Shown here: positions 49,133 through 58,281 of the stretch, piece by piece
Numbering within the stretch: the stretch's first letter is position 1
Layout of the letters: each line of letters opens with the position of its first letter
NCBI RefSeq assembly: GCF_000712295.1
Contig: NZ_JMKI01000004.1
Location: 1 to 64,000, forward strand
Direction: 5' to 3'
DNA length: 64,000 bases
Origin: Synergistes jonesii
GTDB lineage: Bacteria > Synergistota > Synergistia > Synergistales > Synergistaceae
Translations under genes and position numbers: made by a program
Notes under the pieces: model-generated
The model's database searches: none
Seen by the model: only the letters and a program-made list of their open reading frames with translations
Told to the model about the DNA's origin: nothing

Positions 49133-49395
49133 CTGAAAAATACGTCTATCCGCTGGTTTTATACAGGGAGCGGCGCGACGGCGGAGACGTCTGGATCGGA
49201 AATTTCCCAGGGCTCAACGGCTGCTGGGCGGAGGCCCCGTCGCGCGGGAAGGTGCTCCATTCCGCGCCCTCCGTGCTGCATGAATACGCGTCGGCCTGCC
49301 GCGAGCTCGAATGGCCGCTGCCCGAAGCGCCGTCGGTCGATGAGCTGAAAGAGGCGAACGTCGGAGAGGTCTTTCTCATCGAGGAATCTCAGTAA
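49129..49395 (+). CDS. HicB-like protein, solitary
   Basis: An 88-residue protein with the HicB antitoxin fold pattern (YVYPLVLYRERRDGGDVWIG, NFPGLNGCWAEAPSRGKVLH). There is no HicA toxin next to it and no ribbon-helix-helix DNA-binding tail. It is coupled to the M19 dipeptidase by an ATGA overlap. HicB-like domains occur as stand-alone proteins of unknown role. Confidence 0.75.
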   Translation: MTEKYVYPLVLYRERRDGGDVWIGNFPGLNGCWAEAPSRGKVLHSAPSVLHEYASACRELEWPLPEAPSVDELKEANVGEVFLIEESQ

Positions 49396-49414
49396 GAGCG
49401 CGGGGAAGCTGAAC

Positions 49415-50785
49415 TTGAAATCTGCAACACAAGATAAAAAGAGCCTGCTGAAGTTTTTGATACCCTCGCTGCTGGGAATCTTGATATTTCTCGTCCCCTT
49501 TCCGCTGCGCGGGGAGATGAACACGACGATCGGCCATGCGAAAGAGTTCCTGATGGCGTCGATCGAAGGGCGGCAGCCGTTTATCGTCTCCGCGGTCGTC
49601 CTCATGGCGGCGTTTTTGACGCTGGCCGCAAAATTCTTCAGCCCCAGGTGGATCATGGAGGAGCATATCCTCCTCGAAAATCTCGGCGGCGGCCCCCTCT
49701 GGTTTGCCGCGCGCGTCTGCGCGCTGCCTATCGCCCTTTTCGTACTGCTCGGCGCGCGGTACTATCCCGAAGCCGGCGGGGCTCTCGCCGTTTTTGCGGA
49801 GAAAGCCTCGTTTATAGTCGACAACCTTGCTTCGCGGCTCATTATACTGGCGGTCGTGCTGGGAATATGGGCGCCGCTGATAATGGACTTCGGCCTCGTG
49901 CAGTTTATCGCCGTCTTTGCGAGTCCCGTCATGCGCCCGCTCTTTCGCGTGCCGGGACGCGCGGCGGTCGACTGCGTCGCCTCCTGGCTCGGCAGCAGCT
50001 CGATGGGCGTCGTCTTTACGGCTAAGATGTACGACGCCGGCTACTACACAGACAGGGAGGCGGCGGCGATCGTCTGCGGCTTTTCCCTCGCCGGCATCTA
50101 CAATATCTACGCGATCGCCGAACTCTTTGATATTGAATACGCGATGCCGCAGATACTCTCCGTCGTCTATTTCACGATGGCGCTGCTGGCCGCGGTTATG
50201 CCGCGGGTATGGCCTCTTTCTTCCATACCCGACTCCTACTATCGTGGACGGGACAACTATCACGCGCATAAAGCCGGGCGTCGCGAACATTCGACGTTCA
50301 GCTGGGCGCTGCTGCGTGGGACGGCTTGCGCGCGGCATATGAACGCGAGGAAATATCTGCGCGAGAGCTCGGCTATCATTTGCGCGCTGTTGCTGAGCAC
50401 CGTGCCGCTGATGATCACCTTCGGAACGCTGTTTGTAGTCGTCGCCGAAACGACGAGAATCGTGAGCGTCCTCTCCGTGCCCGCGGCCGCCGTGCTTGAA
50501 GCGCTGGGAGCCGCGGAGGCGGATATAATCGCCGCAGCTACCGTATTCTCCTTCGTAGACCACTTTCTCGCCGCCGCCTGCGGACGCCTGCTTTTGACCG
50601 AACAGGCCCGCTTTATCTGTATCTGCCTCTCTATAACTGGGCTGATAAATCTCACGGAGGTGGGGCTGCACGTCTGGCATTCAAATATCCCGCTGCGTTT
50701 CTGGCAGATGACGGCGGTCTATGTAATGAGGGTCTTCCTGTCGGCGATCGTCGTCATTCCGGCGGCTGACGTGCTTTTCCCGTAA
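49415..50785 (+). CDS. YjiH-type nucleoside-recognition/gate membrane protein
   Basis: A 456-residue polytopic membrane protein with about ten spans (LLKFLIPSLLGILIFLVPFP; ASRLIILAVVLGIWAPLIMD). SWLGSSSMGVVFTAKMYDAG and SLAGIYNIYAIAEL fit the gate domain of the YjiH family. It likely transports a small solute that is not established. TTG start 49415. It is grouped with the dipeptidase and HicB-like genes, which could suggest peptide or amino-acid handling. Confidence 0.8.
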   Translation: MKSATQDKKSLLKFLIPSLLGILIFLVPFPLRGEMNTTIGHAKEFLMASIEGRQPFIVSAVVLMAAFLTLAAKFFSPRWIMEEHILLENLGGGPLWFAARVCALPIALFVLLGARYYPEAGGALAVFAEKASFIVDNLASRLIILAVVLGIWAPLIMDFGLVQFIAVFASPVMRPLFRVPGRAAVDCVASWLGSSSMGVVFTAKMYDAGYYTDREAAAIVCGFSLAGIYNIYAIAELFDIEYAMPQILSVVYFTMALLAAVMPRVWPLSSIPDSYYRGRDNYHAHKAGRREHSTFSWALLRGTACARHMNARKYLRESSAIICALLLSTVPLMITFGTLFVVVAETTRIVSVLSVPAAAVLEALGAAEADIIAAATVFSFVDHFLAAACGRLLLTEQARFICICLSITGLINLTEVGLHVWHSNIPLRFWQMTAVYVMRVFLSAIVVIPAADVLFP

Positions 50786-50810
50786 TCTTTGTTGTAAACC
50801 GGCTGAGCTT

Positions 50811-51308
50811 TTAGGATTTTTTTATTTCGCCCCTCTTGCCGCATGTTATGCGCAGCAGTTCCTCCGGCGATATGGGGAAAAAGGCGTGGTCAGTGCCGGC
50901 CGCGGCCCACACTGTGGCGTAGCGGAAGAGGTCCTCGTCGACGAGCGTCGGCGGCTGTTCGGGATAGCCGACCGGGGGCACGCCGCCGGGACGGAAGCCC
51001 GACCACTCGGCGCAGAGCTCCCTGTTCGCGAAGGAGACTTGCGAAACGCCGAGCAGCTTTTTGATTTTTTTGGTGTCGACGAGATTCACTCCGGACATCA
51101 GCGCGAGCGCGAAGCTCTTGCCGTGATTCACCGAGAGGAGGATGCTTTTTAAAATTTCCTCCTCCGGCGCGCCTACCGCGGCTGAAGCGTCGGCCACCGT
51201 GAAGATCGTCGCATCGGTGATTTTTATCTGCGACGCGCAGCCGCAGCCCCTTAAAAATTTCTTTACGCGTTCCACCGCGTCGAATTCTTCCTCCGGCATT
51301 TCTCTCAA
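50811..51308 (-). CDS. YbaK/ProX-type aminoacyl-tRNA deacylase
   Basis: A 165-residue single-domain protein of the YbaK fold: EEEILKSILLSVNHGKSFAL, the conserved Lys near the strand, SFANRELCAEWSGFRPGGVP then PVGYPEQP, and a final GTDHAFFPISPEELL. It hydrolyses mischarged tRNAs such as Cys- or Ala-tRNAPro. It overlaps none of its neighbours but reads with the lytic transglycosylase, five bases apart. Confidence 0.88.
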   Translation of the reverse strand: MREMPEEEFDAVERVKKFLRGCGCASQIKITDATIFTVADASAAVGAPEEEILKSILLSVNHGKSFALALMSGVNLVDTKKIKKLLGVSQVSFANRELCAEWSGFRPGGVPPVGYPEQPPTLVDEDLFRYATVWAAAGTDHAFFPISPEELLRITCGKRGEIKKS

Positions 51309-51312
51309 CCCC

Positions 51313-52302
51313 TTATTTCTCCTTCAGCGCCGCCATTTTGTTCCCTGCGGGTGGACGCCCCGCGGCGAAGAAGGAGCGCTCCTCTCCGCCGTTTTCTTCG
51401 TCGGTCGCTATATATATCTCGTAGTTCTTCAACACGGAGCGCACGTAGACGCGCGTCTCGCGGTACGGTATCTCTTCTATCCACTCTACCCAGCTGCCGG
51501 CGTACAAAGCCCAGCTCGATACGCTGCCCGCTCCAGCGTTGTAGGCCGCGAGCGCCATGGGTAGACGCCCCGCGAATCGTTCGTTCAGATGCGCGAAGTG
51601 CGAAGCGCCGAGCATGATGTTGTGAGCGGGGTTGCTCAGCGAGAGCCCGTCGTTTTTCAGGCGCGACGCGGCCTCTCTCGCCGTTGGCGGCATCAGCTGC
51701 ATCAACCCGACAGCGCCGCTCCTGCTCACGGCGCGCTCGTTGAAATTGCTTTCCTGCCGCACCATTGCGAAGAGGATGTTTTTTGAGACGCCGGTCTTCG
51801 CAGAGGCCGCGGATATTTCTTTTTCCCAGCGGCGAGGATAGGAAGAATTCCCACAGGCCTCGAAGACGGCGCGCGTCAGAAATGGGTAATGCCCCTCGTG
51901 CGCGAGCGCGATGCTGTAAAAATCGAGCGGGAAGCGCAGCGCCATCATCGACGCGGTGGTTGCCGCCTCTTTTTCGCGCCCCAGCTTTTCGAGCGCGCGT
52001 ATCTTCCAGTAGTATATCCGCGGAGCGCCGGTGTTGAAGGGAGCCGAGAGCGGCCTTGACGACCACTCCTTCGCGGCCGTAGCCGCGTCGCCCGCTCTCC
52101 ACGCCCGCCATCCGCGGGCCCATTTTTCGCCGCCGCACTGCCTGGCCGCGCAGAAAGCCGCCGCCAGGCAAAGGAGCATCGCGCAGAGGAGCGGTGCGCA
52201 CGACGAAGAGGAGCCGCGCGTCTTTTTATCTCTCTTGCGGCTTTCGGCGTTTTGCGCTATTTTATTCGGACAGACCTTGACCCCGGAGGGAATTGCGTGC
52301 AT
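51313..52302 (-). CDS. Soluble/periplasmic lytic transglycosylase (SLT domain)
   Basis: 329 residues from ATG 52302, with AGGAG upstream; the longer frame is less likely. A membrane or signal segment (LLCAMLLCLAAAFCAARQ) follows a basic N-terminus. The SLT domain has the catalytic Glu in FAMVRQESNFNERAVS, GLMQLMPPTAREAA, and ALAAYNAGAGSVSSWALYAG. It cleaves peptidoglycan glycans with formation of 1,6-anhydro ends. It is a host gene, not phage. Confidence 0.9.
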   Translation of the reverse strand: MHAIPSGVKVCPNKIAQNAESRKRDKKTRGSSSSCAPLLCAMLLCLAAAFCAARQCGGEKWARGWRAWRAGDAATAAKEWSSRPLSAPFNTGAPRIYYWKIRALEKLGREKEAATTASMMALRFPLDFYSIALAHEGHYPFLTRAVFEACGNSSYPRRWEKEISAASAKTGVSKNILFAMVRQESNFNERAVSRSGAVGLMQLMPPTAREAASRLKNDGLSLSNPAHNIMLGASHFAHLNERFAGRLPMALAAYNAGAGSVSSWALYAGSWVEWIEEIPYRETRVYVRSVLKNYEIYIATDEENGGEERSFFAAGRPPAGNKMAALKEK

Positions 52303-52361
52303 AGGGACGATACTCCTCTTTGTAAAATCAAGACATTTCATAAGTATGCGGCCATAAGGCT

Positions 52362-53219
52362 ATGAAGTCAAGCCGGAGCGCGAAGACGCTTGCCGCCGCG
52401 GCGCACGAGGCGGCTGTGAAGGAGGTCATGACGACTCCTAAGCCCGGGCTGGTGGACGCGGAGGGGCGCGGCTGCCACGAGGACATGGACTGCGCCATGT
52501 TCATAAAAAGCGCGGAGGCCATCGCGCCTTTCTGGGAAATCCAAGCCGAAGCGGGGCTTTCCCTCTTGCCGCCGAAGGAGGCCTTAGCCAAGCTGAGGGA
52601 GGCAGGCGCCGAGGCCGAGCTCGCGATGTTCCGAGCGACCGGCGGGATAAACACGCACAAAGGCTTGATCTATCTCATGTCTCTGCTGCTCTACGGCGCC
52701 GGCTTCGCGGCCGCGGCCGGAGGTGGGGCTGCGCGCGCGGCGGAAGCAGCGTCGCTCGTGGTGCGCGGCAGCGTCGCGTCGGAGCTTGCCTCGCTTGCGT
52801 CGCGTCCGCCTGACAGGCCCCTGTCGAACGGCGAAAAATTATTTTTGGCGCACGGCGTGACGGGCATACGCGGCGAAGCCGAGGGAGCGTTCCCGTCGGT
52901 GACGCGCCACGGGCTCCCCGTTCTGCGGAAGAGCGTCGCCTCAGGCGCGTCGGAAAACGACGCGGGGCTGGCGGCGCTGCTTGAAATAATGGCGGTCTGC
53001 TGCGACAGCAATGTGATTCACCGCTCCGGCTTCGATTACTGGAAAAATATTTATCCCCCTTTAGTCGCGGAGGCGCGGAGAAAATTCGACCCGCTGCGCC
53101 CCGACTACCGCCCCCTGCGCGAGCTGGAAAAAAAATTTCTGCCTCTGCGCGTGAGCCCCGGGGGAGCCGCGGACCTTTTGAGCTGTACCTATTTCCTCTA
53201 TTTATTTGAAAAGATATAG
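52362..53219 (+). CDS. citG: Triphosphoribosyl-dephospho-CoA synthase CitG-like
   Basis: A 285-residue protein with CitG signatures: AAVKEVMTTPKPGLVDAEGR, MDCAMFIKSA, a MFRATGGINTHKGLIYLMSL block, and LEIMAVCCDSNVIHRSG. It makes the prosthetic-group precursor of citrate lyase (or malonate decarboxylase). No citrate lyase subunits are in the window. The start lacks a strong ribosome-binding site. Confidence 0.9.
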   Translation: MKSSRSAKTLAAAAHEAAVKEVMTTPKPGLVDAEGRGCHEDMDCAMFIKSAEAIAPFWEIQAEAGLSLLPPKEALAKLREAGAEAELAMFRATGGINTHKGLIYLMSLLLYGAGFAAAAGGGAARAAEAASLVVRGSVASELASLASRPPDRPLSNGEKLFLAHGVTGIRGEAEGAFPSVTRHGLPVLRKSVASGASENDAGLAALLEIMAVCCDSNVIHRSGFDYWKNIYPPLVAEARRKFDPLRPDYRPLRELEKKFLPLRVSPGGAADLLSCTYFLYLFEKI

Positions 53220-53310
53220 TCTGTCAGTTGTCATAATTCTGATGTTGTTATAATATATTGACAGTTGGTCTACGGGAAAATTCACGCAGTGCGAAAGGAT
53301 GTCGTAAAAA

Positions 53311-53685
53311 ATGAGCCTCGGCAACAGAATCAAATCGCTTCGAAGGGCGCACCACCTGACGCAGCAGAAGCTGGCCGACAAGGTCGACGTGAGCCGCATA
53401 TATGTTCAGGCGTTGGAGAGCAACCGCAGGCTTCCGTCGATGAAGCTGCTGCAGAAGCTCGCGCCGGCTCTCGACGTCGAGCTGAACGACCTGCTCGCCG
53501 ATTTTTCGAACACGAAGGAAAAGCCCGCGCGCGTGCAGCTCGAGACGATGCTCGACAGCGGCGAGCTGGAGATCTGGTACCGCAGCAAAAAGCTTACCGA
53601 AAAAGAGCTTCGCCGGGTCTACCGCGTCGTGCAGGCGGCCCTTGACGACTGGGACGAAGAGGATGCTTCCGAGGAGCAGCGCTGA
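53311..53685 (+). CDS. XRE-family regulator paired with ImmA-like peptidase
   Basis: A 124-residue protein: N-terminal HTH_3 (AHHLTQQKLADKVDVSRIYV, then QALESNRRLPSMKLLQKLA) and a helical C-terminus (EKELRRVYRVVQAALDDWDE). AAAGGATG lies upstream of the ATG. The downstream gene encodes an ImmA/IrrE-like metallopeptidase and overlaps its stop. Such pairs control mobile elements or stress responses by cleavage of the repressor. Confidence 0.85.
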   Translation: MSLGNRIKSLRRAHHLTQQKLADKVDVSRIYVQALESNRRLPSMKLLQKLAPALDVELNDLLADFSNTKEKPARVQLETMLDSGELEIWYRSKKLTEKELRRVYRVVQAALDDWDEEDASEEQR

Positions 53686-54136
53686 AACGCTCGGCGGAGA
53701 GCCCTGCGATGACGTCGAAGAGCCGGGCGGCGCCGCTGAAGAGTATCCGTCGCCGCCCGAGCGCATACCCGAGTGGGCGAGCGTGGAGAGCAGAGAGTGG
53801 CGCCGCCTCGACGAGTTCGACATCCTCGCTAAGGCCGAGGCGCTGACGGGGCTGACGCTGGAAATAAAAAATGCTCTTCTTCCCTCCGGTGTCTGGGGCA
53901 TCCACCTCGTGCGCGGCGAACGCGGCCGCATAATAGTTAACGCGGCGCTCTCCCCCTTCTGGCGTCGCTTCGCAGTCTTTCACGAGCTTTATCATCTGCT
54001 TCACAATACTAAAGGCGCGCGCTTCTGGCAGAGCACCTTCTTCTCGATGGAGAGCTTTGAGAACAGGGCCGACACATTCGCGTGGGCGGCGGTGTGGCCT
54101 GAGTGGGAGGAAAACCAATATTGCGACTGGAATTGA
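53663..54136 (+). CDS. ImmA/IrrE-family metallopeptidase
   Basis: 157 residues from ATG 53663 (a TTG at 53642 is possible). HExxH is seen in AVFHELYHLLHNT, with a downstream FENRADTFAWA where the third ligand is expected. It likely cleaves the XRE protein encoded upstream in response to a signal. The first 40 residues are acidic and Pro-rich. Confidence 0.85.
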   Translation: MLPRSSAETLGGEPCDDVEEPGGAAEEYPSPPERIPEWASVESREWRRLDEFDILAKAEALTGLTLEIKNALLPSGVWGIHLVRGERGRIIVNAALSPFWRRFAVFHELYHLLHNTKGARFWQSTFFSMESFENRADTFAWAAVWPEWEENQYCDWN

Positions 54137-54158
54137 AATATTTCAGGGGCGCGCGGCT

Positions 54159-55106
54159 ATGCTGAAAAAATATCCCTTCTTCCTGCCCCTCGCCGGCTGC
54201 CGGGGGCAGTGCGTCTACTGCGACCAGCGCGCTATCACAGGGATAACCGAAGTCCCTTCGCCGGAATTCGTCCGCCGCGAATTGAAAAAATTGACCGAGC
54301 CGCGCGAGATATGCTACTTCGGCGGCTCGTTCTGCCGTTTCCCCAAAGAGAAGATAAAAGAATATCTCGACGCCGCCGTGCAGGCTTCTCCTAAGGGAAG
54401 CACGCTGCGCTTCTCGACCTATCCTGGAGACCTGCGCGACGACGAGCTGCGGGCCCTCGTGAAGGGCTACCCCATCTCCCGCGTCGAACTCGGCATCCCG
54501 ACGCTCGACCCCGCCGTCCTCGCGGCATGCCGCCGCGAAGCCGACCCGCAGAAAGTATTCGAAGACATCGCGCTTCTGATGGAGGATTCTCTGCCGGTGG
54601 GGGTGCAGATGATGATAGGGCTGCCCGGGCAGAGCCGCGAAAGCAGCCTGAATGACCTTGAGAGGCTCGCGACGCTGAAAGGCGCGCAGAGGTGGGAGCT
54701 GCGCCTCTATCCCTGCCTGGTGATCGCAGGGACGGAGCTCGAGGCCCTGTGGCGCGGCGGAAAATATATCCCTCTGACGGTGGAGGAGGCCGCGCTATGG
54801 GGCGGAGAGTTCATCGAGCGCGCTCTCGTCCTCGGCTTCGTGCCGATAAGAATCGGCCTGCAGGAGACCGAAGCGCTCGCCGCCCGCGCCGTCGCCGGTC
54901 CGCACCATCCGGCGCTCGGCGAATTGATTCTGGCCGAGGCGGAGGCGAGGCGGCTGGCAAAAAATTCGCCGAAGGGGCCTTGGCGCGTGCCTCGCCGCGG
55001 CCTCTCGATGTTCACCGGACATGGGCGCTTCGGAATAAAACGCCTTGCAATACACGCGGCTATGACGGAAAATGAAGCGGAAGAGCGCATAATATTCGAA
55101 CGCTGA
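54159..55106 (+). CDS. Radical SAM protein, 315 aa
   Basis: 315 residues from ATG 54159. The cluster motif is C-x3-C-x2-C in LAGCRGQCVYCDQRAITG (residues about 11-28), followed by ICYFGGSFCRFP and VGVQMMIGLPGQSRESSLND, the YhcC/Elp3-type radical SAM core. The C-terminus (RGLSMFTGHGRFGIKRLAIH) is uncharacterised. Elp3-like proteins of this length often act on tRNA or small molecules; the substrate is not visible. Confidence 0.85.
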   Translation: MLKKYPFFLPLAGCRGQCVYCDQRAITGITEVPSPEFVRRELKKLTEPREICYFGGSFCRFPKEKIKEYLDAAVQASPKGSTLRFSTYPGDLRDDELRALVKGYPISRVELGIPTLDPAVLAACRREADPQKVFEDIALLMEDSLPVGVQMMIGLPGQSRESSLNDLERLATLKGAQRWELRLYPCLVIAGTELEALWRGGKYIPLTVEEAALWGGEFIERALVLGFVPIRIGLQETEALAARAVAGPHHPALGELILAEAEARRLAKNSPKGPWRVPRRGLSMFTGHGRFGIKRLAIHAAMTENEAEERIIFER

Positions 55107-55143
55107 TCTTGCGCGCGGAAAAATACAGCAAAGGATGTTTTGA

Positions 55144-56298
55144 ATGAAAGAGACAGACGAACGGGAAAAGATAATGAAACTTTTTATGCCGTTTGAGAAT
55201 AAAATTTTTCCTGTGAGGAACCGTTTCGTGAGGGCGGCGACCTGGCTTGCCGCGTGCCGCGGCGACGGGCGAGCGACGTCCGCTTCGATATCGCGGCAGG
55301 TCGAAGCCGCGGCCGGGGGGGCCGGAACGGTGATCTCGGAATTCGCATACATAAGCCCCGAGGGCAGGGCTCTCGACAAGCAGTGGGGAATCGACGGCGA
55401 CGACGCGCTCCCGGAAGTGCGCGCGCTGGCCGACGCGATACACGGGGCCGGCTCGAAGCTGATCGTCCAGATATGCCACGCCGGCTGCGCCGCGGAAGCG
55501 AAGGAGGGCGCGCGCCCCTATTCGCCGAGCGGCGGAAGATGTCCTGGAAACGATTCGGAGACTGCCGCGATGACGCTCGAAGATATAAAAAAAGTCTGCC
55601 GCGACTTTGCCGCGGCGGCGAAGAGGGCGATGGATGGCGGAGCCGACGGCGTTGAGATTCACGGAGCGCACGGCTTTCTGCTGACGCAGTTCATGTCGCC
55701 GCTGATCAACAAAAGGACGGACGAATACGGCGGCTCGTTCGAGAACCGCCTCCGCGCGATGCGCGAGGTCTATTCCGCCGTGCGCGGCGCGGTAGGAGAG
55801 GACTTTTCAGTTTGGCTCAAGCTGAGCGCTGTAGAAGGCGCGGATGGGGGCTACGGAGCGGAGGAGGGGATAGGAGCGGCGCTCACTCTCTTAGCGGACG
55901 GCGTTGACGTGCTCGAAGTCTCCTCCGGCACGGGCTACTCGAAGCCGCAGCACGCGCCCTCGGTCGTCGGAGTCTCCTCCGGCGAATCGGAGGCTCCCTT
56001 TGCGAAATACGCGGCCGAAATAAGATCAAAGGCGCCTAAGAATTCTCTGGTTCTCCTCACCGGCGGGCTGCGTTCGCTGCCCGTCATCGCCGCACTGCTC
56101 GACGACGGGACGGCCGACCTCTTCGGAATGAGCCGTCCGTTCATAGCGGAGCCGGACTTGATAAACCGCTGGGCCGAGGATGACGCGCGCCCCTCGGCCT
56201 GCGTCTCCTGCAACGCCTGCTTCAGGACCTCGGAGTACGGCGCGATAGACTGTCCGATCATGCGCGACCGTCAGGAAGGGGACTGGGATCCGCTTTAA
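55144..56298 (+). CDS. NADH:flavin oxidoreductase, old yellow enzyme type
   Basis: A 384-residue FMN TIM-barrel enzyme: PVRNRFVRAATWLAACRGDG at the start, the catalytic region VEIHGAHGFLLTQFMSPLIN then TDEYGGSFENRLRAM, and the FMN-binding end LVLLTGGLRS. It ends with CVSCNACFRTSEYGAIDC, a C-x2-C-x2-C pattern that could bind a 4Fe-4S cluster, but it lacks the C-terminal FAD/NAD domains of 2,4-dienoyl-CoA reductases. AAAGGATG precedes the ATG. Confidence 0.87.
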   Translation: MKETDEREKIMKLFMPFENKIFPVRNRFVRAATWLAACRGDGRATSASISRQVEAAAGGAGTVISEFAYISPEGRALDKQWGIDGDDALPEVRALADAIHGAGSKLIVQICHAGCAAEAKEGARPYSPSGGRCPGNDSETAAMTLEDIKKVCRDFAAAAKRAMDGGADGVEIHGAHGFLLTQFMSPLINKRTDEYGGSFENRLRAMREVYSAVRGAVGEDFSVWLKLSAVEGADGGYGAEEGIGAALTLLADGVDVLEVSSGTGYSKPQHAPSVVGVSSGESEAPFAKYAAEIRSKAPKNSLVLLTGGLRSLPVIAALLDDGTADLFGMSRPFIAEPDLINRWAEDDARPSACVSCNACFRTSEYGAIDCPIMRDRQEGDWDPL

Positions 56299-56422
56299 GC
56301 GCGCGAAGGAAAGCGGCTTGCCCGCCTCGGCGCGCGCTTGCGTAAAGCCGTGCGGCATGGCTTTAACGTATTGCAATGCTATCTCTCTATAATGAACTTG
56401 CATAAAATAAACTTGACCGCGG

Positions 56423-56451
56423 TTGACAGATGAGCATAAACAAACTAAAAT
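56423..56451 (+). promoter_or_regulatory. Promoter of the RpiR-family regulator
   Basis: TTGACA (56423-56428), a 17-bp spacer and TAAAAT (56446-56451), about 70 bases upstream of the ATG. The leader has AAGGAG before the start codon. Confidence 0.75.
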
Positions 56452-56519
56452 TCATGTAAAATTTTTAATAAAACGAATATGCAAAACGGGAGAAGCCAAA
56501 AATTAAGGAGTGTATTTGT

Positions 56520-57395
56520 ATGGATAAGATGGATAGCACGCAGCTCCAGACCATTTTGATGGAAAAGGCGCACACGATGCCGAACAAGGCGCGCCGCGTA
56601 GCGGAATATCTTCTGACGAACATGCGCGAGGCGTCGTTCCGCTCTATAGGCGATATTGCGGACGAACTGAAGGTCTCGAAGGCCCAGCTCGTGCGCGTGG
56701 CTCAGATGCTCGGCTTTACCGGATACGCCGAACTGAAGGCCTGCATGCAGAAGACGATCCTCGAACAGATCAACCCCGCGGCGCTTCTCGCCAGAGCGGT
56801 GAATTCTAACGATTCGTTCCCGGAAAGCGTTTTCAAGGCGGAGCACGCCAACCTCGACGACACGATGGCGCAGATGTCGCCAAACGACACCGAGCGCTTC
56901 AACGAGCTGATCAAAGGCGCGAACAACATCTACTGCATAGGCTGGGGCATCTCCTCGCTTGTAATGGAGCTGATGCAGATACGCCTGACGGTCATGGGCT
57001 GCCGCGCGATACTCTGCCGCCGCGGAGGCCTGTCGCTCTGGGAGCAGGTGCGCGGCGTGCGCAAGGGCGACGTCGTGATCGTCTGCGAGCTTCCGAGCTA
57101 CGCTGTGGAAGTCACGGAATCCGTCGAGATAGCTCACAGAAACGGCGCGAAGGTCATAACGCTGACGGACAGCGCCGCGGCTCCGGTCTGCCGTTTCGCC
57201 GATTTGCAGCTCAACGTCTCGGCGAACAGCCCGACCTTCGGCAGCAGCATAATCGGTCCGATATTCCTGACGCACGTGCTGACGTCGGCTCTCGCCGTGT
57301 CGTTGGGCGCGGCGGCGAAGCGTTCTTTCGAGGAGCAGGCAAACTTCCTGCACGACGAAAGAATCTTCCACCCGATCTTCGGACTGAAATATTAA
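56520..57395 (+). CDS. RpiR/MurR-family transcriptional regulator
   Basis: A 291-residue protein with the RpiR N-terminal HTH_6 domain (MPNKARRVAEYLLTNMREAS; ADELKVSKAQLVRVAQMLGF) and a C-terminal SIS sugar-phosphate-binding domain (IYCIGWGISSLVMELMQIRL; ALKKGD-like VRKGDVVIVCELPSY). It probably senses a phosphosugar. It has its own promoter and no evident target operon alongside. Confidence 0.87.
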   Translation: MDKMDSTQLQTILMEKAHTMPNKARRVAEYLLTNMREASFRSIGDIADELKVSKAQLVRVAQMLGFTGYAELKACMQKTILEQINPAALLARAVNSNDSFPESVFKAEHANLDDTMAQMSPNDTERFNELIKGANNIYCIGWGISSLVMELMQIRLTVMGCRAILCRRGGLSLWEQVRGVRKGDVVIVCELPSYAVEVTESVEIAHRNGAKVITLTDSAAAPVCRFADLQLNVSANSPTFGSSIIGPIFLTHVLTSALAVSLGAAAKRSFEEQANFLHDERIFHPIFGLKY

Positions 57396-57501
57396 TTCTT
57401 TTTTTGACGGCGCACATTCAGAAGACGGCGCAGCCGTTGTGGCCGCGCCGCACTTTTTTGCGGGGCGCCGGCGGATGAACGCCCGGCGCGTGGATTTGAT
57501 T

Positions 57502-58260
57502 ATGAATCTCAGCTTTGATGCGAAGCTTGCGCAGAATTACAAAAGCCGTTCGCAGCAGATACGGGTCATGAGCGAAGCATGGGGCTCGGATAATTTGTAC
57601 TGTCCTTGCTGCGGGGGAGAGAAGTTGCAGCGTTTTGAAAACAACAGGCGCGTCGCGGATTTTTTCTGCGATGAGTGCGGCGAGGAATACGAGCTGAAGA
57701 GCAAGGGCGGAAACATCGGCAGAAAGATAGTCGACGGCGCGTACGCTTCCGCGATCGAAAGGATAAACTGCAGCTCAAACCCGAACTTGCTTGTGCTGCG
57801 CTATTGCGGCCTGATTGTCTCAGAGCTCGTATTCGTTCCGAAATTCTTTTTTGTCCCTTCCGTGATCGAAAGAAGAAAAGCCCTTTCAAAGAACGCACGC
57901 CGCGGTGGATGGGAAGGGAGCAACATCCTCTATTCCAAGATTCCGCCGGACGGCAGAATCAGCATTATAAAAGAGGGCTACGAAACGGATAAGGGCTTCG
58001 TCCTCGAAAGCTATCGGAGGATAAAGCCGCTTGAGACGAAGGATATAAAGAAACGCGGGTGGCTGCTTGACGTCCTGTCGTGCGTGAACGGCGTTGGCGA
58101 AGAGTTCGCCCTGAAAGACATATATAAATTTTCAGAAGCGCTGAAAGCGAAACACGCGGAGAACAACAACGTCGAAGCCAAAATCAGACAGCAGCTTCAG
58201 CTTCTGCGCGACAAGGGCTTCATAGAATTCCTTGGCGGGGGTCGCTACCGCAGGCTATAA
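57502..58260 (+). CDS. dpnI: DpnI-like methyl-directed restriction endonuclease (orphan)
   Basis: 252 residues from ATG 57502; DpnI itself has 254. It matches the DpnI pattern: FDAKLAQNYKSRSQQIRVM at the start, a zinc site YCPCCGGEKLQRFENNRRVA then CDECGEEYELKSK, NARRGGWEGSNILYSKIP, and the C-terminal winged helix IRQQLQLLRDKGFIEFLGGG then RYRRL. DpnI cuts GATC only when adenine is methylated, so such enzymes are compatible only with hosts lacking Dam methylation. No methylase or dpnII-type gene is adjacent. Confidence 0.9.
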   Translation: MNLSFDAKLAQNYKSRSQQIRVMSEAWGSDNLYCPCCGGEKLQRFENNRRVADFFCDECGEEYELKSKGGNIGRKIVDGAYASAIERINCSSNPNLLVLRYCGLIVSELVFVPKFFFVPSVIERRKALSKNARRGGWEGSNILYSKIPPDGRISIIKEGYETDKGFVLESYRRIKPLETKDIKKRGWLLDVLSCVNGVGEEFALKDIYKFSEALKAKHAENNNVEAKIRQQLQLLRDKGFIEFLGGGRYRRL

Positions 58261-58281
58261 CCGGCGCGTGCAAGGTATTTT

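Noticed and set aside
49129-49395. HicAB toxin-antitoxin system
   Set aside because: There is no HicA-like dsRNA-binding-fold ORF on either side; neighbours are a dipeptidase and a transporter.
53311-54136. Start of a second mobile element (XRE/ImmA pair)
   Set aside because: No integrase, repeats or phage genes surround it, and base composition matches the neighbouring host genes.
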